From: an uncultured beta proteobacterium | GTDB lineage: Bacteria > Pseudomonadota > Gammaproteobacteria > Burkholderiales > SG8-41 | Direction: 5' to 3' | Length of the DNA: 49,476 bases | Assembly (NCBI GenBank): GCA_902825845.1 | Contig: CADECM010000011.1 | Location: 17,054 to 66,529, forward strand | Shown here: piece after piece, positions 17,836-27,535 of the stretch | Layout of the letters: the number at the start of each line of letters is the position of its first letter | How positions within the stretch are numbered: the first letter of the stretch is position 1 | Notes under the pieces: generated by a model | What the model saw: only the letters and a program-made list of their open reading frames with translations | Databases searched by the model: none | Told to the model about the DNA's origin: nothing | Translations under genes and position numbers: made by a program

Positions 17836-18813
17836 ATGAGCGTATTCATTATCCGGCGATTGATGCAGGCGGCGGGCGTCGTGTTCCTGATGTCGCTGCT
17901 CGTATTCAGCGGCGTATTCCTGATTGGCGATCCGGTCGAAATGCTGATCGCGGAAGACGCCGAGGAATCCGATCGCGAGATGGTGAAGCGCAACCTCGGC
18001 CTGGATCAGCCCTATTACGTTCAGTACTTGCGGTTTGTCGCCGCGGCGCTGCGCGGCAATCTGGGCGATTCCTTCGTGTTCGAGGAGCCCGCGCTGCTGT
18101 TGATCCTCGATCGGATGCCCGCCACTTTCGAGCTGGCGATTTTCGCGTTGCTGCTGGCCATCGTGATCGGCATTCCGCTGGGGATGTGGGCGGGTCTCAA
18201 ACCGGAATCGATCTCCGCCCGCACCATCATGACCAGCTCGATTCTGGGATTCAGTCTGCCAACCTTCTGGGTCGGCATCATGATGATCATGCTTTTCGCC
18301 GTCGTCCTGGGCTGGCTGCCGTCTACCGGGCGCGGCCCGACCCAGTCGTTTCTGGGCCTGCAGGTGAGCTTTCTGAGCATGGAAGGATGGAGTCATTTGA
18401 TCTTGCCGGCAGTCAATCTGGCACTCTTCAAGCTGTCCCTGGTGATCCGCCTGGCGCGCGCGGGGACGCGCGAGGTCATGCATCAGGACTACATCAAGTT
18501 CGCGCGCGCCAAGGGCGTCAGTCGGTCGCGTATCATCCTGGTGCATGTTTTAAAGAATATTCTGATCCCCGTGGTAACGGTGCTGGGTCTGGAGTTCGGC
18601 GGCCTGGTGGCTTTTTCAGTGGTGACCGAGACGGTATTTGCCTGGCCCGGAATGGGGCGGCTCCTGATTGAATCGATCAGCACCCTCGACCGCCCGGTGA
18701 TTGTCGCCTATCTGATGATCATTGTGCTCCTGTTTGTTCTGATCAACCTTGTGGTCGATGTGCTGTATTCGGTGCTCGATCCACGGGTTCGCCTGACGGA
18801 TGTAAAAGGATGA
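17836..18813 (+). CDS. Peptide ABC transporter permease, DppB/OppB type
   Basis: 325 aa. The N-terminus MSVFIIRRLMQAAGVVFLMS is the standard DppB start with TM1; about six membrane segments follow. The cytoplasmic EAA loop is visible as THEVMHQDYIKFARAKG-like (REVMHQDYIKFARAKGVSRSR), which contacts the ATPases. It forms the heterodimeric membrane channel with the next gene. The stop overlaps the next ATG by 4 nt (ATGA). No strong ribosome site precedes its own ATG, in line with lower expression than the binding protein. Confidence 0.94.
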   Translation: MSVFIIRRLMQAAGVVFLMSLLVFSGVFLIGDPVEMLIAEDAEESDREMVKRNLGLDQPYYVQYLRFVAAALRGNLGDSFVFEEPALLLILDRMPATFELAIFALLLAIVIGIPLGMWAGLKPESISARTIMTSSILGFSLPTFWVGIMMIMLFAVVLGWLPSTGRGPTQSFLGLQVSFLSMEGWSHLILPAVNLALFKLSLVIRLARAGTREVMHQDYIKFARAKGVSRSRIILVHVLKNILIPVVTVLGLEFGGLVAFSVVTETVFAWPGMGRLLIESISTLDRPVIVAYLMIIVLLFVLINLVVDVLYSVLDPRVRLTDVKG

Positions 18814-19748
18814 CAACGCTAAACGATGCTGCCACGGATTCATTGGAACACGGCGCGACCGCCAAAGCCGTGGCGGTGGAGACGCCGTTTCGGCGCTTTC
18901 TTGCCGATTATTGCGAGAGCAAGCTGTCGGTTGTCAGCTTTGGCGTTGTCGTCGGCATCCTCTTGATTGCGATTTTCGCGCCATGGCTGGCGCCGACCGA
19001 TCCCTACGATCTGAGTACCGTCACCGTCCAGGACAAGACGCTGCCGCTGGGTGCCGTCATGGGCAGCGGCCAGATTGCCTATCTGGGTACCGACGGCGCG
19101 GGACGCGATATGCTTAGCGCGATCATCTACGGCCTGCGCATAAGCCTCATCGTTGGCGTCGGCAGCGGCGTGGTGGCCCTGTTGATCGGCGTCAGCCTCG
19201 GCCTGATCGCGGCCTACGCCGGCGGCAAAGTCGACACGCTGATCATGCGGCTGGTCGATATCCAGTTGAGCTTTCCGGCGATCCTGATCGCGCTGGTCCT
19301 GCTGGCAACGCTGGGCAAGGGCATCGACAAAACCATCATCGCGCTGATTGTCGTGCAATGGGCTTATTACGCCCGCACAGTACGGGGCAGCGCCCTGGTC
19401 GAGCGGCGCAAGGAATACATTGAATCCGCCATCTGCCTGGCGCTACCCAAGCGCCGGATCGTGTTTTCGCACCTGCTGCCCAACGTGCTGGCGCCGATTA
19501 TCGTCGTCGGCACCATGCAGACGGCACATGCAATATCGCTTGAAGCCACGCTGTCTTTTCTGGGGCTCGGTCTGCCGCAGACCGAGCCGTCGCTCGGCAG
19601 CCTGATCGCCAAGGGATTCGACTATGTTCACAGCGGCCATTATTGGATCTCCACCTATCCCGGCATTGCGCTGCTGCTGACGATTGTCAGCATCAATCTG
19701 GTGGGCGACCGTTTGCGCGATGTGCTTAATCCGCGTTTGCAGAAGTAA
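18810..19748 (+). CDS. Peptide ABC transporter permease, DppC/OppC type
   Basis: 312 aa. An N-terminal cytoplasmic segment precedes TM1 (SFGVVVGILLIAIFAPWLAPTDP), as is typical of DppC. The periplasmic stretch with YLGTDGAGRDMLSAIIYGLRISL is the conserved LGTDxxGRDxxSR region. The EAA loop ESAICLALPKRRIVFSHLLPN is slightly degenerate compared with the usual ExxxA..xG pattern. It partners with the preceding permease. The start overlaps that gene by 4 nt. Confidence 0.94.
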   Translation: MTTLNDAATDSLEHGATAKAVAVETPFRRFLADYCESKLSVVSFGVVVGILLIAIFAPWLAPTDPYDLSTVTVQDKTLPLGAVMGSGQIAYLGTDGAGRDMLSAIIYGLRISLIVGVGSGVVALLIGVSLGLIAAYAGGKVDTLIMRLVDIQLSFPAILIALVLLATLGKGIDKTIIALIVVQWAYYARTVRGSALVERRKEYIESAICLALPKRRIVFSHLLPNVLAPIIVVGTMQTAHAISLEATLSFLGLGLPQTEPSLGSLIAKGFDYVHSGHYWISTYPGIALLLTIVSINLVGDRLRDVLNPRLQK

Positions 19749-19769
19749 CGTCGCAAAAGGGACGAAAAC

Positions 19770-20768
19770 TTGAGCCAGTCACAGACGGCGCCCACGCTTG
19801 AGGTGCGCGACCTCAAGACCCATTTTTTCACCCGGGTCGGCGTCGTCAAGGCGGTCGACGGGATCAGCTTTTCAGTGCTGCCGGGGAAGATCCTGGGATT
19901 GGTCGGTGAATCCGGGTCCGGCAAGACGGTGACCGGTTTTTCGATTTTGGGGCTGGTTGACGAGCCGGGCCGCATTACCGGAGGCGAAATTCTGTACAAG
20001 GGTGAAAACATCACCCACGCGCCCGAGACGCGGTTACAGCAATTGCGGGGCGCCAATATCGCGATGATCTTCCAGGACCCGATGATGACCCTCAACCCGG
20101 TCCTGCGCATAGACACGCAGATGATCGAAGCCGTGCAGGCGCACCAGAAGGTGGGGCGCGCCGAAGCGCTGGAGATGGCGCGTGAAGGATTGGAGCGGCT
20201 GGGCATTCCGTCGGCGGCTGAAAGGCTCAAGGCCTATCCGCACCAGTTTTCCGGCGGTATGCGCCAGCGCGTCGCCATCGCCATTGCGCTGCTGAACAAG
20301 CCGGATTTGATCATCGCCGACGAACCGACCACTGCGCTTGACGTCACCATTCAGGGCCAGATTCTGTTCGAGGTACAAAAACTGTGCGCGGAAACCGGCA
20401 CGGCGTTGATCTGGATCACGCATGATCTGTCGGTGATCGCAGGCCTGGCTGACGAGATTTGCGTCATGTACGCCGGCCGTATCGTCGAGCATGGCAAGGT
20501 CGACGAGGTGTTGGATCGTCCATTCCACCCCTACACCTCGGGCTTGATCGGCTCGGTGCCCAGTCGCAACCGGCGGGGTCAGCCCTTGAATCAGATTCCC
20601 GGTATGACTCCCTCGCTGCTGAACCTGCCCGCAGGCTGTCCGTTCCAGGCCCGTTGTTTCCGCGCCGACGCGGCATGCAAGACCTACCCCGCGCAAAGCA
20701 GCCCGCTCGCCGGCCGGCATGTTTGCTGCCACCATCCGCTGGTCGAAGCGGCGGAGATCGCGACATGA
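19770..20768 (+). CDS. Peptide ABC transporter ATP-binding protein, DppD/OppD type
   Basis: 332 aa with a TTG start supported by AAGGGA 7 nt upstream. Walker [10 protein letters not shown]-loop region [11 protein letters not shown], signature [12 protein letters not shown], Walker [15 protein letters not shown] and H-loop ITHDLSVIA are all intact. The C-terminal oligopeptide/dipeptide extension has the expected Cys cluster ([14 protein letters not shown]). It hydrolyses ATP at the cytoplasmic face together with the next gene. The stop overlaps the next ATG (ATGA). Confidence 0.95.
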   Translation: MSQSQTAPTLEVRDLKTHFFTRVGVVKAVDGISFSVLPGKILGLVGESGSGKTVTGFSILGLVDEPGRITGGEILYKGENITHAPETRLQQLRGANIAMIFQDPMMTLNPVLRIDTQMIEAVQAHQKVGRAEALEMAREGLERLGIPSAAERLKAYPHQFSGGMRQRVAIAIALLNKPDLIIADEPTTALDVTIQGQILFEVQKLCAETGTALIWITHDLSVIAGLADEICVMYAGRIVEHGKVDEVLDRPFHPYTSGLIGSVPSRNRRGQPLNQIPGMTPSLLNLPAGCPFQARCFRADAACKTYPAQSSPLAGRHVCCHHPLVEAAEIAT

Positions 20769-21775
20769 GCGTGGCCGGGCCGGATGTCCCCATTCTTGAA
20801 TTGCGAAACGTGTCCAAGCGGTTCGTCAAAAAGCTCGACATCGCCGGCCGCATCGCCCGCAAGCTGGGTGCCGGCATCCGTGAAGAAGTCGTGCACGCGG
20901 TCGATGGCGTCGATCTCGCGATCAAGGACGGCGAGGTGGTTGGTCTGGTGGGCGAATCCGGGTGCGGAAAATCCACACTCGGACGCGTGGTTGCCGGCGT
21001 TCACGAAGCCAGCGCGGGCAGCGTGTTCTATCGCGGCAGCGATGTCGCAACGCTGACCGGCCCCGCCAGACGTGATGCCGCGCTCAAGATCCAGATGATC
21101 TTTCAGGATCCGATGAGTTCGCTCAACCCGCGGCTACGGGTGCGCGACATCGTCGGTGAAGCGCCGCGATTTCACGGCATTGTGGATGCCGGCGGATTGG
21201 ATGCCTATGTTCAGAACATACTGCTGAAGGTTGGCCTCGATCCCGAATTCGTCCGGCGCTATCCCCATCAATTCTCCGGCGGACAGCGCCAGCGCATCGG
21301 CATCGCGCGGGCGCTGGCGGTGAAGCCCGATTTTCTGGTGTGCGACGAGGCGGTGGCGGCCCTAGACGTTTCGATCCAGGCACAGGTGCTCAACTTGTTC
21401 ATGGCCCTGCGCGAAGACCTGAGCCTCACGTATCTTTTCATCAGCCATGATCTGGGCGTGGTGGAGCATCTGAGCGACCGGGTCGTCATCATGTATCTGG
21501 GCCGCGTGGTGGAAATGGCGCCGACCGATGAAGTGTTCAGTACGCCTAACCATCCCTATACCCAGGCCTTGTTGAATGAAGTGCCGCGGCTCGAGAACCG
21601 GCGGCGCCAGTTTGTGCCGGTCAAGGGCGAGATCCCCTCACCCCTCAATCCACCCAGCGGTTGCCACTTCAATCCCCGATGTCCGCATGCAACCCCGCGT
21701 TGCCGCGAAGAGCGCCCGGCATTGCGCGAAATCGCGCCGGGACGGTTGTCGGCTTGCCATCTCAACGATCAGTGA
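20765..21775 (+). CDS. Peptide ABC transporter ATP-binding protein, DppF/OppF type
   Basis: 336 aa from the ATG that overlaps the dppD-like stop; an open frame extends upstream but lies inside that gene. Walker A GESGCGKST, FQDPMSSLNPR, signature FSGGQRQRIGIA and H-loop ISHDLGVV are intact. Walker B reads VCDEAVAALDVS, with Ala where most OppF proteins have Pro after the catalytic Glu; the Glu itself is kept, so activity is expected. The C-terminal Cys cluster (CHFNPRCPHATPRC) is present. An N-terminal insert before Walker A (DIAGRIARKLGAG) is common in this subgroup. Confidence 0.95.
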   Translation: MSVAGPDVPILELRNVSKRFVKKLDIAGRIARKLGAGIREEVVHAVDGVDLAIKDGEVVGLVGESGCGKSTLGRVVAGVHEASAGSVFYRGSDVATLTGPARRDAALKIQMIFQDPMSSLNPRLRVRDIVGEAPRFHGIVDAGGLDAYVQNILLKVGLDPEFVRRYPHQFSGGQRQRIGIARALAVKPDFLVCDEAVAALDVSIQAQVLNLFMALREDLSLTYLFISHDLGVVEHLSDRVVIMYLGRVVEMAPTDEVFSTPNHPYTQALLNEVPRLENRRRQFVPVKGEIPSPLNPPSGCHFNPRCPHATPRCREERPALREIAPGRLSACHLNDQ

Positions 21776-21785
21776 TGTCCGGGCA

Positions 21786-21821
21786 TGCCGCGACACACGG
21801 TGTTCGTGCGGCACCGCGGCA
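21786..21821. terminator. Inverted repeat between convergent genes (possible bidirectional terminator)
   Basis: TGCCGCG (21786-21792) and CGCGGCA (21815-21821) are perfect 7-bp reverse complements within the 49-nt gap between the stops of the ABC operon and the M14-type gene. There is no T run on either side, so it is a weak call. Confidence 0.3.
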
Positions 21822-21824
21822 AAC

Positions 21825-22796
21825 TCAGCCCACCCGCTTGCAAAAGCGAAGTTTGCGGTTACCGACGCCCTGTTTGTAACTGGGCATCATCAATAGACAG
21901 TTGTCGTACGGGGTTACGACGGGTTCACCATCGTCTTTCGCAATCTCAGTGCCCTGTCGCGGGATGACCTCCATGCCAACGAAGGGTTGTGCAAAATGAA
22001 AATTGGCGCTGCGGGCGGTTACCCCGTCGGTGACATCCCACATCTCTGCACGTTTCGCCGTACGCGCCTGATCAGATAAAAAGGGCGATAGCGACGCAGG
22101 ATTGACGGCCCCGCTTGCCAGCAGGAACTTGCACGCGGTATCCATGGCGGCCCTACCGGTAGCCGCCGCCCAGTGCTGGCCGCATTCGACCAACACAGCC
22201 ACCTTGTGATTTGTCGGGTCGTTGAACGGTGTGTATTCGATCATGCGTTTGCCGACGACATGCCCCGAACCGCACATGATATGGCCGGGATAGTCGATGG
22301 CACGGGTGAACAAGCGCTCTTTCTCAAGCCCATTGCAGATCATCAGCGGCAACGAATAGGTTCCCATGGAATGAATGTCGAGCACCATGTCGACAGCGTC
22401 GATTAACGGACGCAGTTCGCGCGCCCGGCGCAGTTCCGCGTTGTCTTCCTTCCCGTCAAGCCGCTGTTCCACCCAGACCCGGTTGAAATCCTCATCCACG
22501 AAACGCGATGCGTCGGGTCTCGCCGCATCGAACCGGGCATATGCCCTATGGTTGTTAAAGCTGAACGTGAGCCTGCCCGCGGCCGGGCGAAGCCCTGCCC
22601 GCAACAACGTGTCCAGCACGATGGCGCCGCAGATTTCATTGCCGTGGGTCAGCGCGTTGAGCAGGACATGGGGTCCGGGTTTGCCGCTGTCGAATGTGGA
22701 GACAAATTCAATGCCGGTGTTGCCGGCTCGATACGGCTCTATGTCTGGCGCCTGCAATTCGACCGGGTAGACGCCTGCAATGGGATTCGTCGTCAT
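21825..22796 (-). CDS. Succinylglutamate desuccinylase/aspartoacylase-family (M14) hydrolase
   Basis: 323 aa from the ATG giving MTTNPIAGVYPVE; an upstream in-frame ATG at 22847 would add 17 residues with no homology. The zinc site H-x-x-E is visible in LTHGNEICG and the third ligand in VLDIHSMGTYS. Asn and Arg substrate-binding positions occur in NNHRAYARFD. Family members remove acyl groups from N-acyl amino acids or act as carboxypeptidase-like amidases. Its position convergent with, and next to, a peptide-type importer suggests it processes the imported compound (inference). Confidence 0.88.
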   Translation of the reverse strand: MTTNPIAGVYPVELQAPDIEPYRAGNTGIEFVSTFDSGKPGPHVLLNALTHGNEICGAIVLDTLLRAGLRPAAGRLTFSFNNHRAYARFDAARPDASRFVDEDFNRVWVEQRLDGKEDNAELRRARELRPLIDAVDMVLDIHSMGTYSLPLMICNGLEKERLFTRAIDYPGHIMCGSGHVVGKRMIEYTPFNDPTNHKVAVLVECGQHWAAATGRAAMDTACKFLLASGAVNPASLSPFLSDQARTAKRAEMWDVTDGVTARSANFHFAQPFVGMEVIPRQGTEIAKDDGEPVVTPYDNCLLMMPSYKQGVGNRKLRFCKRVG

Positions 22797-22997
22797 GTTG
22801 CCGTACCTTACCTTTCGTGCCGCAGTCGTTGTTGTTTCGCGTTGCACACCGATCGCTCATCGAGATCGATGGCACGAATCACGATCAGGGATGATCACCG
22901 AGTGATGATTATACGTGAGGTTAAGCGGCACACGGCCTGGCGCCGCGGAATGACCGTGTCAGGCTATGCCTGTGCCCGCGCACATGAAGACACGGGA

Positions 22998-23027
22998 TTG
23001 ATCTTTCGATCGCGGCCCGCTTATAGT
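22998..23027 (+). promoter_or_regulatory. Sigma-70-like promoter of the jelly-roll protein gene
   Basis: TTGATC (22998-23003), 18 nt, TATAGT (23022-23027), about 28 nt before the ATG at 23055, with AAGGA (23043-23047) between. The rest of the 258-nt divergent gap shows nothing recognisable. Confidence 0.55.
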
Positions 23028-23054
23028 TGACAACCTAAAACAAAGGACACGAAC

Positions 23055-23705
23055 ATGCCTACCAAGACATACAACCGGCCCACACACTCGCTGCCGCCGG
23101 CGATCCCGCCGCTGTTGCAGCCGCAGCCGCCGCTTGCGCCATTGGTGCCGCCGGTGCATGTTGTCGACCTGATGACCGAAGCTGGATCGGCGGCATTCGG
23201 CGCAGTATGGCGGGCCACGGAAGCGAAGCTGGTCGAGTGTCCCGCGTTCACCGACTCACGCCCGCAATTCAAGACCACCTACGACGTCGAACCTCATGCG
23301 GAGCTGGTCGGCTTCGACGACTCCGGGTGGGAGGTGGTGGCGCCCACTGATCTTGACGGCAGGCGCGGCGGCGGCATGGTGTCGTTCTTCTGGTTTCGCG
23401 CGACGTTGACGATCCCGGCCAATGCCGCGGGATTCGACACCGCCGGCGCCAAGGCGGTGCTGCGTGTCAATGTCGATGACTACGCGGAAGTGTGGGTGAA
23501 CGGCGTGCTGCCACGCGCAGCCGGGCGGCCCAGCCCGGCTGCGATTCAAGGCTTTAACATGCCCAACCGCCTCGTGCTCGGCGACAATATCGTGTCTCCC
23601 GGTGACAGGTTCGAAATCGCCGTATTTGCCATCAACGGTCCGATCTCGGCGGCACCGGCGAATTTTCTGTGGTTCCGCGAGGCGAAAATCGAGTTCTTCC
23701 GCTGA
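23055..23705 (+). CDS. Hypothetical protein with Pro-rich N-terminus and galactose-binding-like beta domain
   Basis: 216 aa, start supported by AAGGA at 23043-23047. Residues 8-36 are Pro-rich without a signal peptide (LPPAIPPLLQPQPPLAPLVPP). The rest resembles a sugar-binding jelly-roll of the glycoside hydrolase family 2 N-terminal/CBM kind: FDDSGWEVV, then FWFRATLTIP and VLRVNVDDYAEVWVNGVLP, and GDNIVSPGDRFEIAVFAING near the end. Domains like this often precede SMP-30/gluconolactonase or glycosidase catalytic domains, but no such domain follows before the stop. Function is unknown; carbohydrate or small-ligand binding is the best guess. Confidence 0.6.
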   Translation: MPTKTYNRPTHSLPPAIPPLLQPQPPLAPLVPPVHVVDLMTEAGSAAFGAVWRATEAKLVECPAFTDSRPQFKTTYDVEPHAELVGFDDSGWEVVAPTDLDGRRGGGMVSFFWFRATLTIPANAAGFDTAGAKAVLRVNVDDYAEVWVNGVLPRAAGRPSPAAIQGFNMPNRLVLGDNIVSPGDRFEIAVFAINGPISAAPANFLWFREAKIEFFR

Positions 23706-23720
23706 GCGAAGCACCTGCTC

Positions 23721-25136
23721 TTACCGTCCGGCTTTGCCGGACTTCAGCTTGATCCCGACCATGTCCTCCGGTTTTACCCATTGGTCAAACTGTGCGGACG
23801 TGACATGACCCATCGCGATCGCCGAGTCTTTCAGCGTGAGGCCCTTCTTGTGCGCGTTCTTGGCAATCGCCGCCGCCTTGGCATAGCCGATGTGCGGATT
23901 CAGCGCCGTCACCAACATCAGCGATTCGCGCATCAGCTTGTCGATGCGTTCGCGGTCGGGCTCGATGCCGATGGCGCAGTGCTCGTTGAAGTTCTCGCAC
24001 GCGTGTGCCAGCAGGCTCGCGCTGTGCAGGAAGTTGCGGATCACCATCGGCCGGAATACGTTCAATTCGAAGTTACCCATCGAGCCACCGACGTTGATCG
24101 CCGTATCGTTGCCGAACACTTGGCAGCACACCATGGTCATCGATTCCGACTGCGTGGGATTGACCTTGCCGGGCATGATGGAGCTGCCTGGCTCGTTTTC
24201 GGGAATGACGATTTCGGCGATGCCGCAGCGCGGCCCGCACGACAGCCAGCGGATGTCGTTGGCGATCTTCATCAGTGATGCCGCCAGCGTCTTCAGCGCG
24301 CCGTGCGCATGCACCACGCCATCGCAGGACCCGAGTGCTTCAAATTTGTTCGGCGCCGTCACAAACGGCAGGCCGGTCAGCTTCTTGAGCTGCGCAGCGA
24401 CATCCCTGGCGAATTTCGGATGCGCATTGAGGCCCGTACCCACGGCGGTGCCGCCCAATGCAAGTTCGCACAGGTGCGGCAGCGACGCCTGCACGTGTTT
24501 CAGGCCGTGATCGAGCTGTGCGACGTAGCCCGAGAACTCCTGCCCCAGCGTGAGCGGCGTCGCATCCTGCAGATGCGTGCGGCCGATTTTCACGATGCTC
24601 ATGAATTGATTGGCTTTCTTGTTCAGGGTATCGCGCAGCTTTTTGACCGCGGGCAGCAATTCCTTGTGCAGCGCGATCACCGCGCCCACGTGCATCGCCG
24701 TGGGAAAGGTGTCGTTGGACGACTGGCCCTTGTTGACGTCGTCGTTCTCATGCACAAGGCGCTCCATGCCGCGCTTGCCGCCGAGAATTTCCGAGGCGCG
24801 ATTCGCCAGCACTTCGTTCACGTTCATATTGGTCTGCGTGCCCGACCCGGTCTGCCACACCACCAGCGGAAAATGCGCGTCCAGCCTGCCGGACAAGGCT
24901 TCGTCGGCCGCCTTGACGATCGCCGTGCCCTTCTTTTTGTCGAGCACGCCCAGCGCCATATTGGTCAGCGCCGCGGCCTTCTTGACCAGCACCTGCGCCA
25001 TCACCACCGCATGCGGCATGGTCTCGCCGGGGAAGTGGAAATGATGCAGGCTGCGTTCGGTCTGCGCGCCCCACAGTTTATCGGCGGCGACGGCAATGTC
25101 GCCCATGGTGTCGTGTTCGATTCTGGTCTTGGTCAT
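23721..25136 (-). CDS. fumC: Class II fumarate hydratase
   Basis: 471 aa from the ATG giving MTKTRIEHD, with a strong AAGGGGAG ribosome site; the frame is open to 25190 but that stretch holds the intergenic hairpin. The superfamily signature [11 protein letters not shown] is complete, with [16 protein letters not shown] and [10 protein letters not shown] carrying the other active-site residues. The enzyme interconverts fumarate and malate in the TCA cycle without an Fe-S cluster. It lies next to malic enzyme on the same strand, giving a fumarate to malate to pyruvate route. It is convergent with the jelly-roll gene, only 15 nt apart. Confidence 0.96.
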   Translation of the reverse strand: MTKTRIEHDTMGDIAVAADKLWGAQTERSLHHFHFPGETMPHAVVMAQVLVKKAAALTNMALGVLDKKKGTAIVKAADEALSGRLDAHFPLVVWQTGSGTQTNMNVNEVLANRASEILGGKRGMERLVHENDDVNKGQSSNDTFPTAMHVGAVIALHKELLPAVKKLRDTLNKKANQFMSIVKIGRTHLQDATPLTLGQEFSGYVAQLDHGLKHVQASLPHLCELALGGTAVGTGLNAHPKFARDVAAQLKKLTGLPFVTAPNKFEALGSCDGVVHAHGALKTLAASLMKIANDIRWLSCGPRCGIAEIVIPENEPGSSIMPGKVNPTQSESMTMVCCQVFGNDTAINVGGSMGNFELNVFRPMVIRNFLHSASLLAHACENFNEHCAIGIEPDRERIDKLMRESLMLVTALNPHIGYAKAAAIAKNAHKKGLTLKDSAIAMGHVTSAQFDQWVKPEDMVGIKLKSGKAGR

Positions 25137-25160
25137 TGTGCTCCCCTTATTGTTTACCGC

Positions 25161-25206
25161 GTGAAGGCGTGAAGGAGGTACTACGTTCATGCCTTCACCC
25201 CTTCAC
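25161..25206. repeat. Long hairpin built from GTGAAGG units between maeB and fumC
   Basis: GTGAAGGCGTGAAGG (25161-25175) is the reverse complement of 25192-25206 except for one central mismatch, with a 16-nt loop. Each arm holds two GTGAAGG/CCTTCAC units. It fills most of the 75-nt gap between the maeB stop and the fumC ATG. There is no T run, so a processing, attenuation or mRNA-protecting role is as likely as termination. Confidence 0.6.
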
Positions 25207-25211
25207 CGAAG

Positions 25212-27485
25212 TCACCGCTGCGCCCCCGCATCCACCACGATCAGCGCCGTCATGTTGACGATACGGCGCACGGTCGATGAGGGCGTGATGATGTGCACGG
25301 GTTTGGCCGCGCCCAGCAGCATGGGGCCGACGGTGATGCCGTCGCCGGCCGCGGCCTTGAGTAGATTGAACGAAATATTCGCTGCGTCCAGATTGGGCAT
25401 CACCAGCAGATTCGCCGTCCCCTTGAGCCGGTTGTCGGGAAGAGCGCGGGTACGGATGGCTTCCGACAGCGCCATATCGCCCTGCATTTCGCCGTCAATT
25501 TCAAGATCGGGCACCAACTGATTGATGAGTTCCAGCGCCGCGCGCATTTTCTGCGCGGTGGGCGTGTCGCCGCCGCCGAAGCTCGAATGCGACAACATCG
25601 CCGCTTTGGGCGTGATGCCAAAGCGGCGGATCTCCTCCGCCGCAAGCACGGTGGATTCGGCGATCTGCTCGGCGGTGGGATCGTAGGTGACGTAGGTATC
25701 GCAAATAAATACGGTGCCCGCCGGCAGCAACAGCGCGTTCATCGCGGCATAGTGATTTACGCCGGCGCGTTTGCCGACCACACGGTCGATATAGCGCAGA
25801 TGGCGGCTGTACTGGCCGAGGATGCCGCACAGCATGGCATCCGCCGCGCCCATGTGCACCAGCATGGCGCCGATCAGTGTCGGCAACCGCCGCATGTCGA
25901 GCTTCGCCAAATCCATCGAAACGCCCTTGCGTTTCATCATCCGGTAGTACTCGCCCCAATACTCGCGATACCGCGGATCGTTGCCGGGATCGACCAGATC
26001 AAAATGCCGGTCGGCCTGCAGCCGCAACCCCAGCCGCTCGATGCGCGCGGCGATCACGTCGGGCCGCCCGATCAGCACCGGCCGCGCCAGACCTTCATCC
26101 ACCACCACCTGCGCCGTGCGCAGGATGCGTTCCTCTTCGCCTTCCGCATACACCACGCGCCGGGGTGCCTGTTTCGCGGTGGCGAACACGGAGCGCATGA
26201 TGTGGCCGGATTGGTACACGAACAAATTCAGCCGTTCGCGGTAGGCGTCAAAATCGGCGATCGGCCGCGTCGCCACGCCGCTCTCCATCGCCGCCCGGGC
26301 GACTGCCGGCGCAATCTGCGCGATCAGGCGCGGATCGAACGGGCGCGGGATGATGTACTCGGGCCCGAAGGGCTGCTGCTGCTCGCCATAGGCCGCGGTC
26401 ACCTCATCGGATTGCACCGCCTGCGCCAGTTCCGCGATGGCATGGACCGCGGCCAGTTCCATTTCCGTGGTGATCGACGTGGCGCCGGCGTCCAGCGCAC
26501 CGCGAAACACAAAGGGGAAGCACAGCACATTGTTGACCTGATTCGGATAGTCCGAACGTCCCGTGGCAATCACCGCATCGGGGCGAGCCTCGCGCGCGAG
26601 GTGCGGCAGAATTTCCGGTTCCGGATTGGCCAGCGCCAGTATCAGCGGCCGCGGTGCCATGCGCCGCACCATCTCCGGCTTGAGCACGCCGCCCGCCGAC
26701 ACCCCGAGGAATACATCGGCACCGTCAATCACCTCACCCAGCGTGCGCGCAGTGGTATCGACGGCGTATTCGTCCTTGTCCGGGTCCATCAGCACCTTGC
26801 GACCCTTGTACACCACGCCTTCGATATCGGTGACGACGATGTTTTCCTTGCGAATGCCGAGTTTCACCAGCAAACCCAGACACGCCAGCGCCGCCGCGCC
26901 CGCGCCCGACACCACCAGTTTGACCGCGCCAATGTCCTTACCGACCACCTTCAGGCCGTTGTACACCGCCGCCCCAACCGTGATCGCGGTGCCGTGCTGA
27001 TCGTCGTGGAACACTGGAATCTTCATGCGCGCGCGCAGTTCGCGCTCGACGATAAAACACTCGGGCGCCTTGATGTCTTCGAGGTTGATGCCGCCGAAGG
27101 TCGGCTCCAGCGCCGCGATAATTTCCACCAGCTTGTGCGGATCGCGTTCGTTGATTTCGAGATCGAAGACATCGATGCCTGCGAATTTCTTGAACAGCAC
27201 CGCCTTGCCTTCCATCACCGGCTTGGCTGCCAGCGGGCCGATGGGCCCCAGGCCCAGCACCGCGGTGCCGTTGGTGATCACCGCCACCAGATTGCCGCGC
27301 GCCGTCAGGTTGCGCGCCTCGGCGGGGTCGGCAACGATCGCTTCACACGCGGCCGCAACGCCGGGGGTGTAAGCCATCGCGAGATCGCGCTGGTTAACCA
27401 GACCCTTGGTCGGCACGATGGCGATTTTGCCCGCGGTGGGCAAACGATGATAATCGAGCGCGGCGATGCGCAGTTGGTCTTCCAT
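25212..27485 (-). CDS. maeB: NADP-dependent malic enzyme with phosphotransacetylase-like C-terminal domain
   Basis: 757 aa. The N-terminal 430 residues are malic enzyme: [12 protein letters not shown] with the catalytic Tyr, the metal-binding segment [10 protein letters not shown] and a Rossmann [13 protein letters not shown]. The remaining 330 residues are the PTA_PTB-like domain ([32 protein letters not shown]). This is the large MaeB type, which decarboxylates malate to pyruvate with NADP and in which the PTA-like domain is thought to be regulatory. ATG 27485 is preferred over a GTG at 27494 because GAGGTGAG gives normal spacing only to the ATG. Downstream of the Fe-S pair genes, 50 nt apart. 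Confidence 0.96.
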   Translation of the reverse strand: MEDQLRIAALDYHRLPTAGKIAIVPTKGLVNQRDLAMAYTPGVAAACEAIVADPAEARNLTARGNLVAVITNGTAVLGLGPIGPLAAKPVMEGKAVLFKKFAGIDVFDLEINERDPHKLVEIIAALEPTFGGINLEDIKAPECFIVERELRARMKIPVFHDDQHGTAITVGAAVYNGLKVVGKDIGAVKLVVSGAGAAALACLGLLVKLGIRKENIVVTDIEGVVYKGRKVLMDPDKDEYAVDTTARTLGEVIDGADVFLGVSAGGVLKPEMVRRMAPRPLILALANPEPEILPHLAREARPDAVIATGRSDYPNQVNNVLCFPFVFRGALDAGATSITTEMELAAVHAIAELAQAVQSDEVTAAYGEQQQPFGPEYIIPRPFDPRLIAQIAPAVARAAMESGVATRPIADFDAYRERLNLFVYQSGHIMRSVFATAKQAPRRVVYAEGEEERILRTAQVVVDEGLARPVLIGRPDVIAARIERLGLRLQADRHFDLVDPGNDPRYREYWGEYYRMMKRKGVSMDLAKLDMRRLPTLIGAMLVHMGAADAMLCGILGQYSRHLRYIDRVVGKRAGVNHYAAMNALLLPAGTVFICDTYVTYDPTAEQIAESTVLAAEEIRRFGITPKAAMLSHSSFGGGDTPTAQKMRAALELINQLVPDLEIDGEMQGDMALSEAIRTRALPDNRLKGTANLLVMPNLDAANISFNLLKAAAGDGITVGPMLLGAAKPVHIITPSSTVRRIVNMTALIVVDAGAQR

Positions 27486-27493
27486 GGGGGGCA

Positions 27494-27508
27494 CTCACCT
27501 CGGGTGAG
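27494..27508 (-). promoter_or_regulatory. Palindrome covering the maeB ribosome binding site
   Basis: CTCACC (27494-27499), TCG, GGTGAG (27503-27508) is a perfect dyad. On the maeB strand its 3' arm is the Shine-Dalgarno AGGTGAG, so in mRNA the hairpin would hide the ribosome site. A TATAAT box on the same strand (27514-27519, written ATTATA on +) lies just upstream and could act as a -10. Confidence 0.4.
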
Positions 27509-27535
27509 CGCGGATTATAGCGCAGCGAACCTTTG

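Noticed and set aside
20459..20764. 102-residue N-terminal extension of the second ATPase of the ABC operon
   Set aside because: The extension lies wholly inside the preceding ATPase gene in another frame; the ATGA overlap at 20765 is the normal start for this gene pair.
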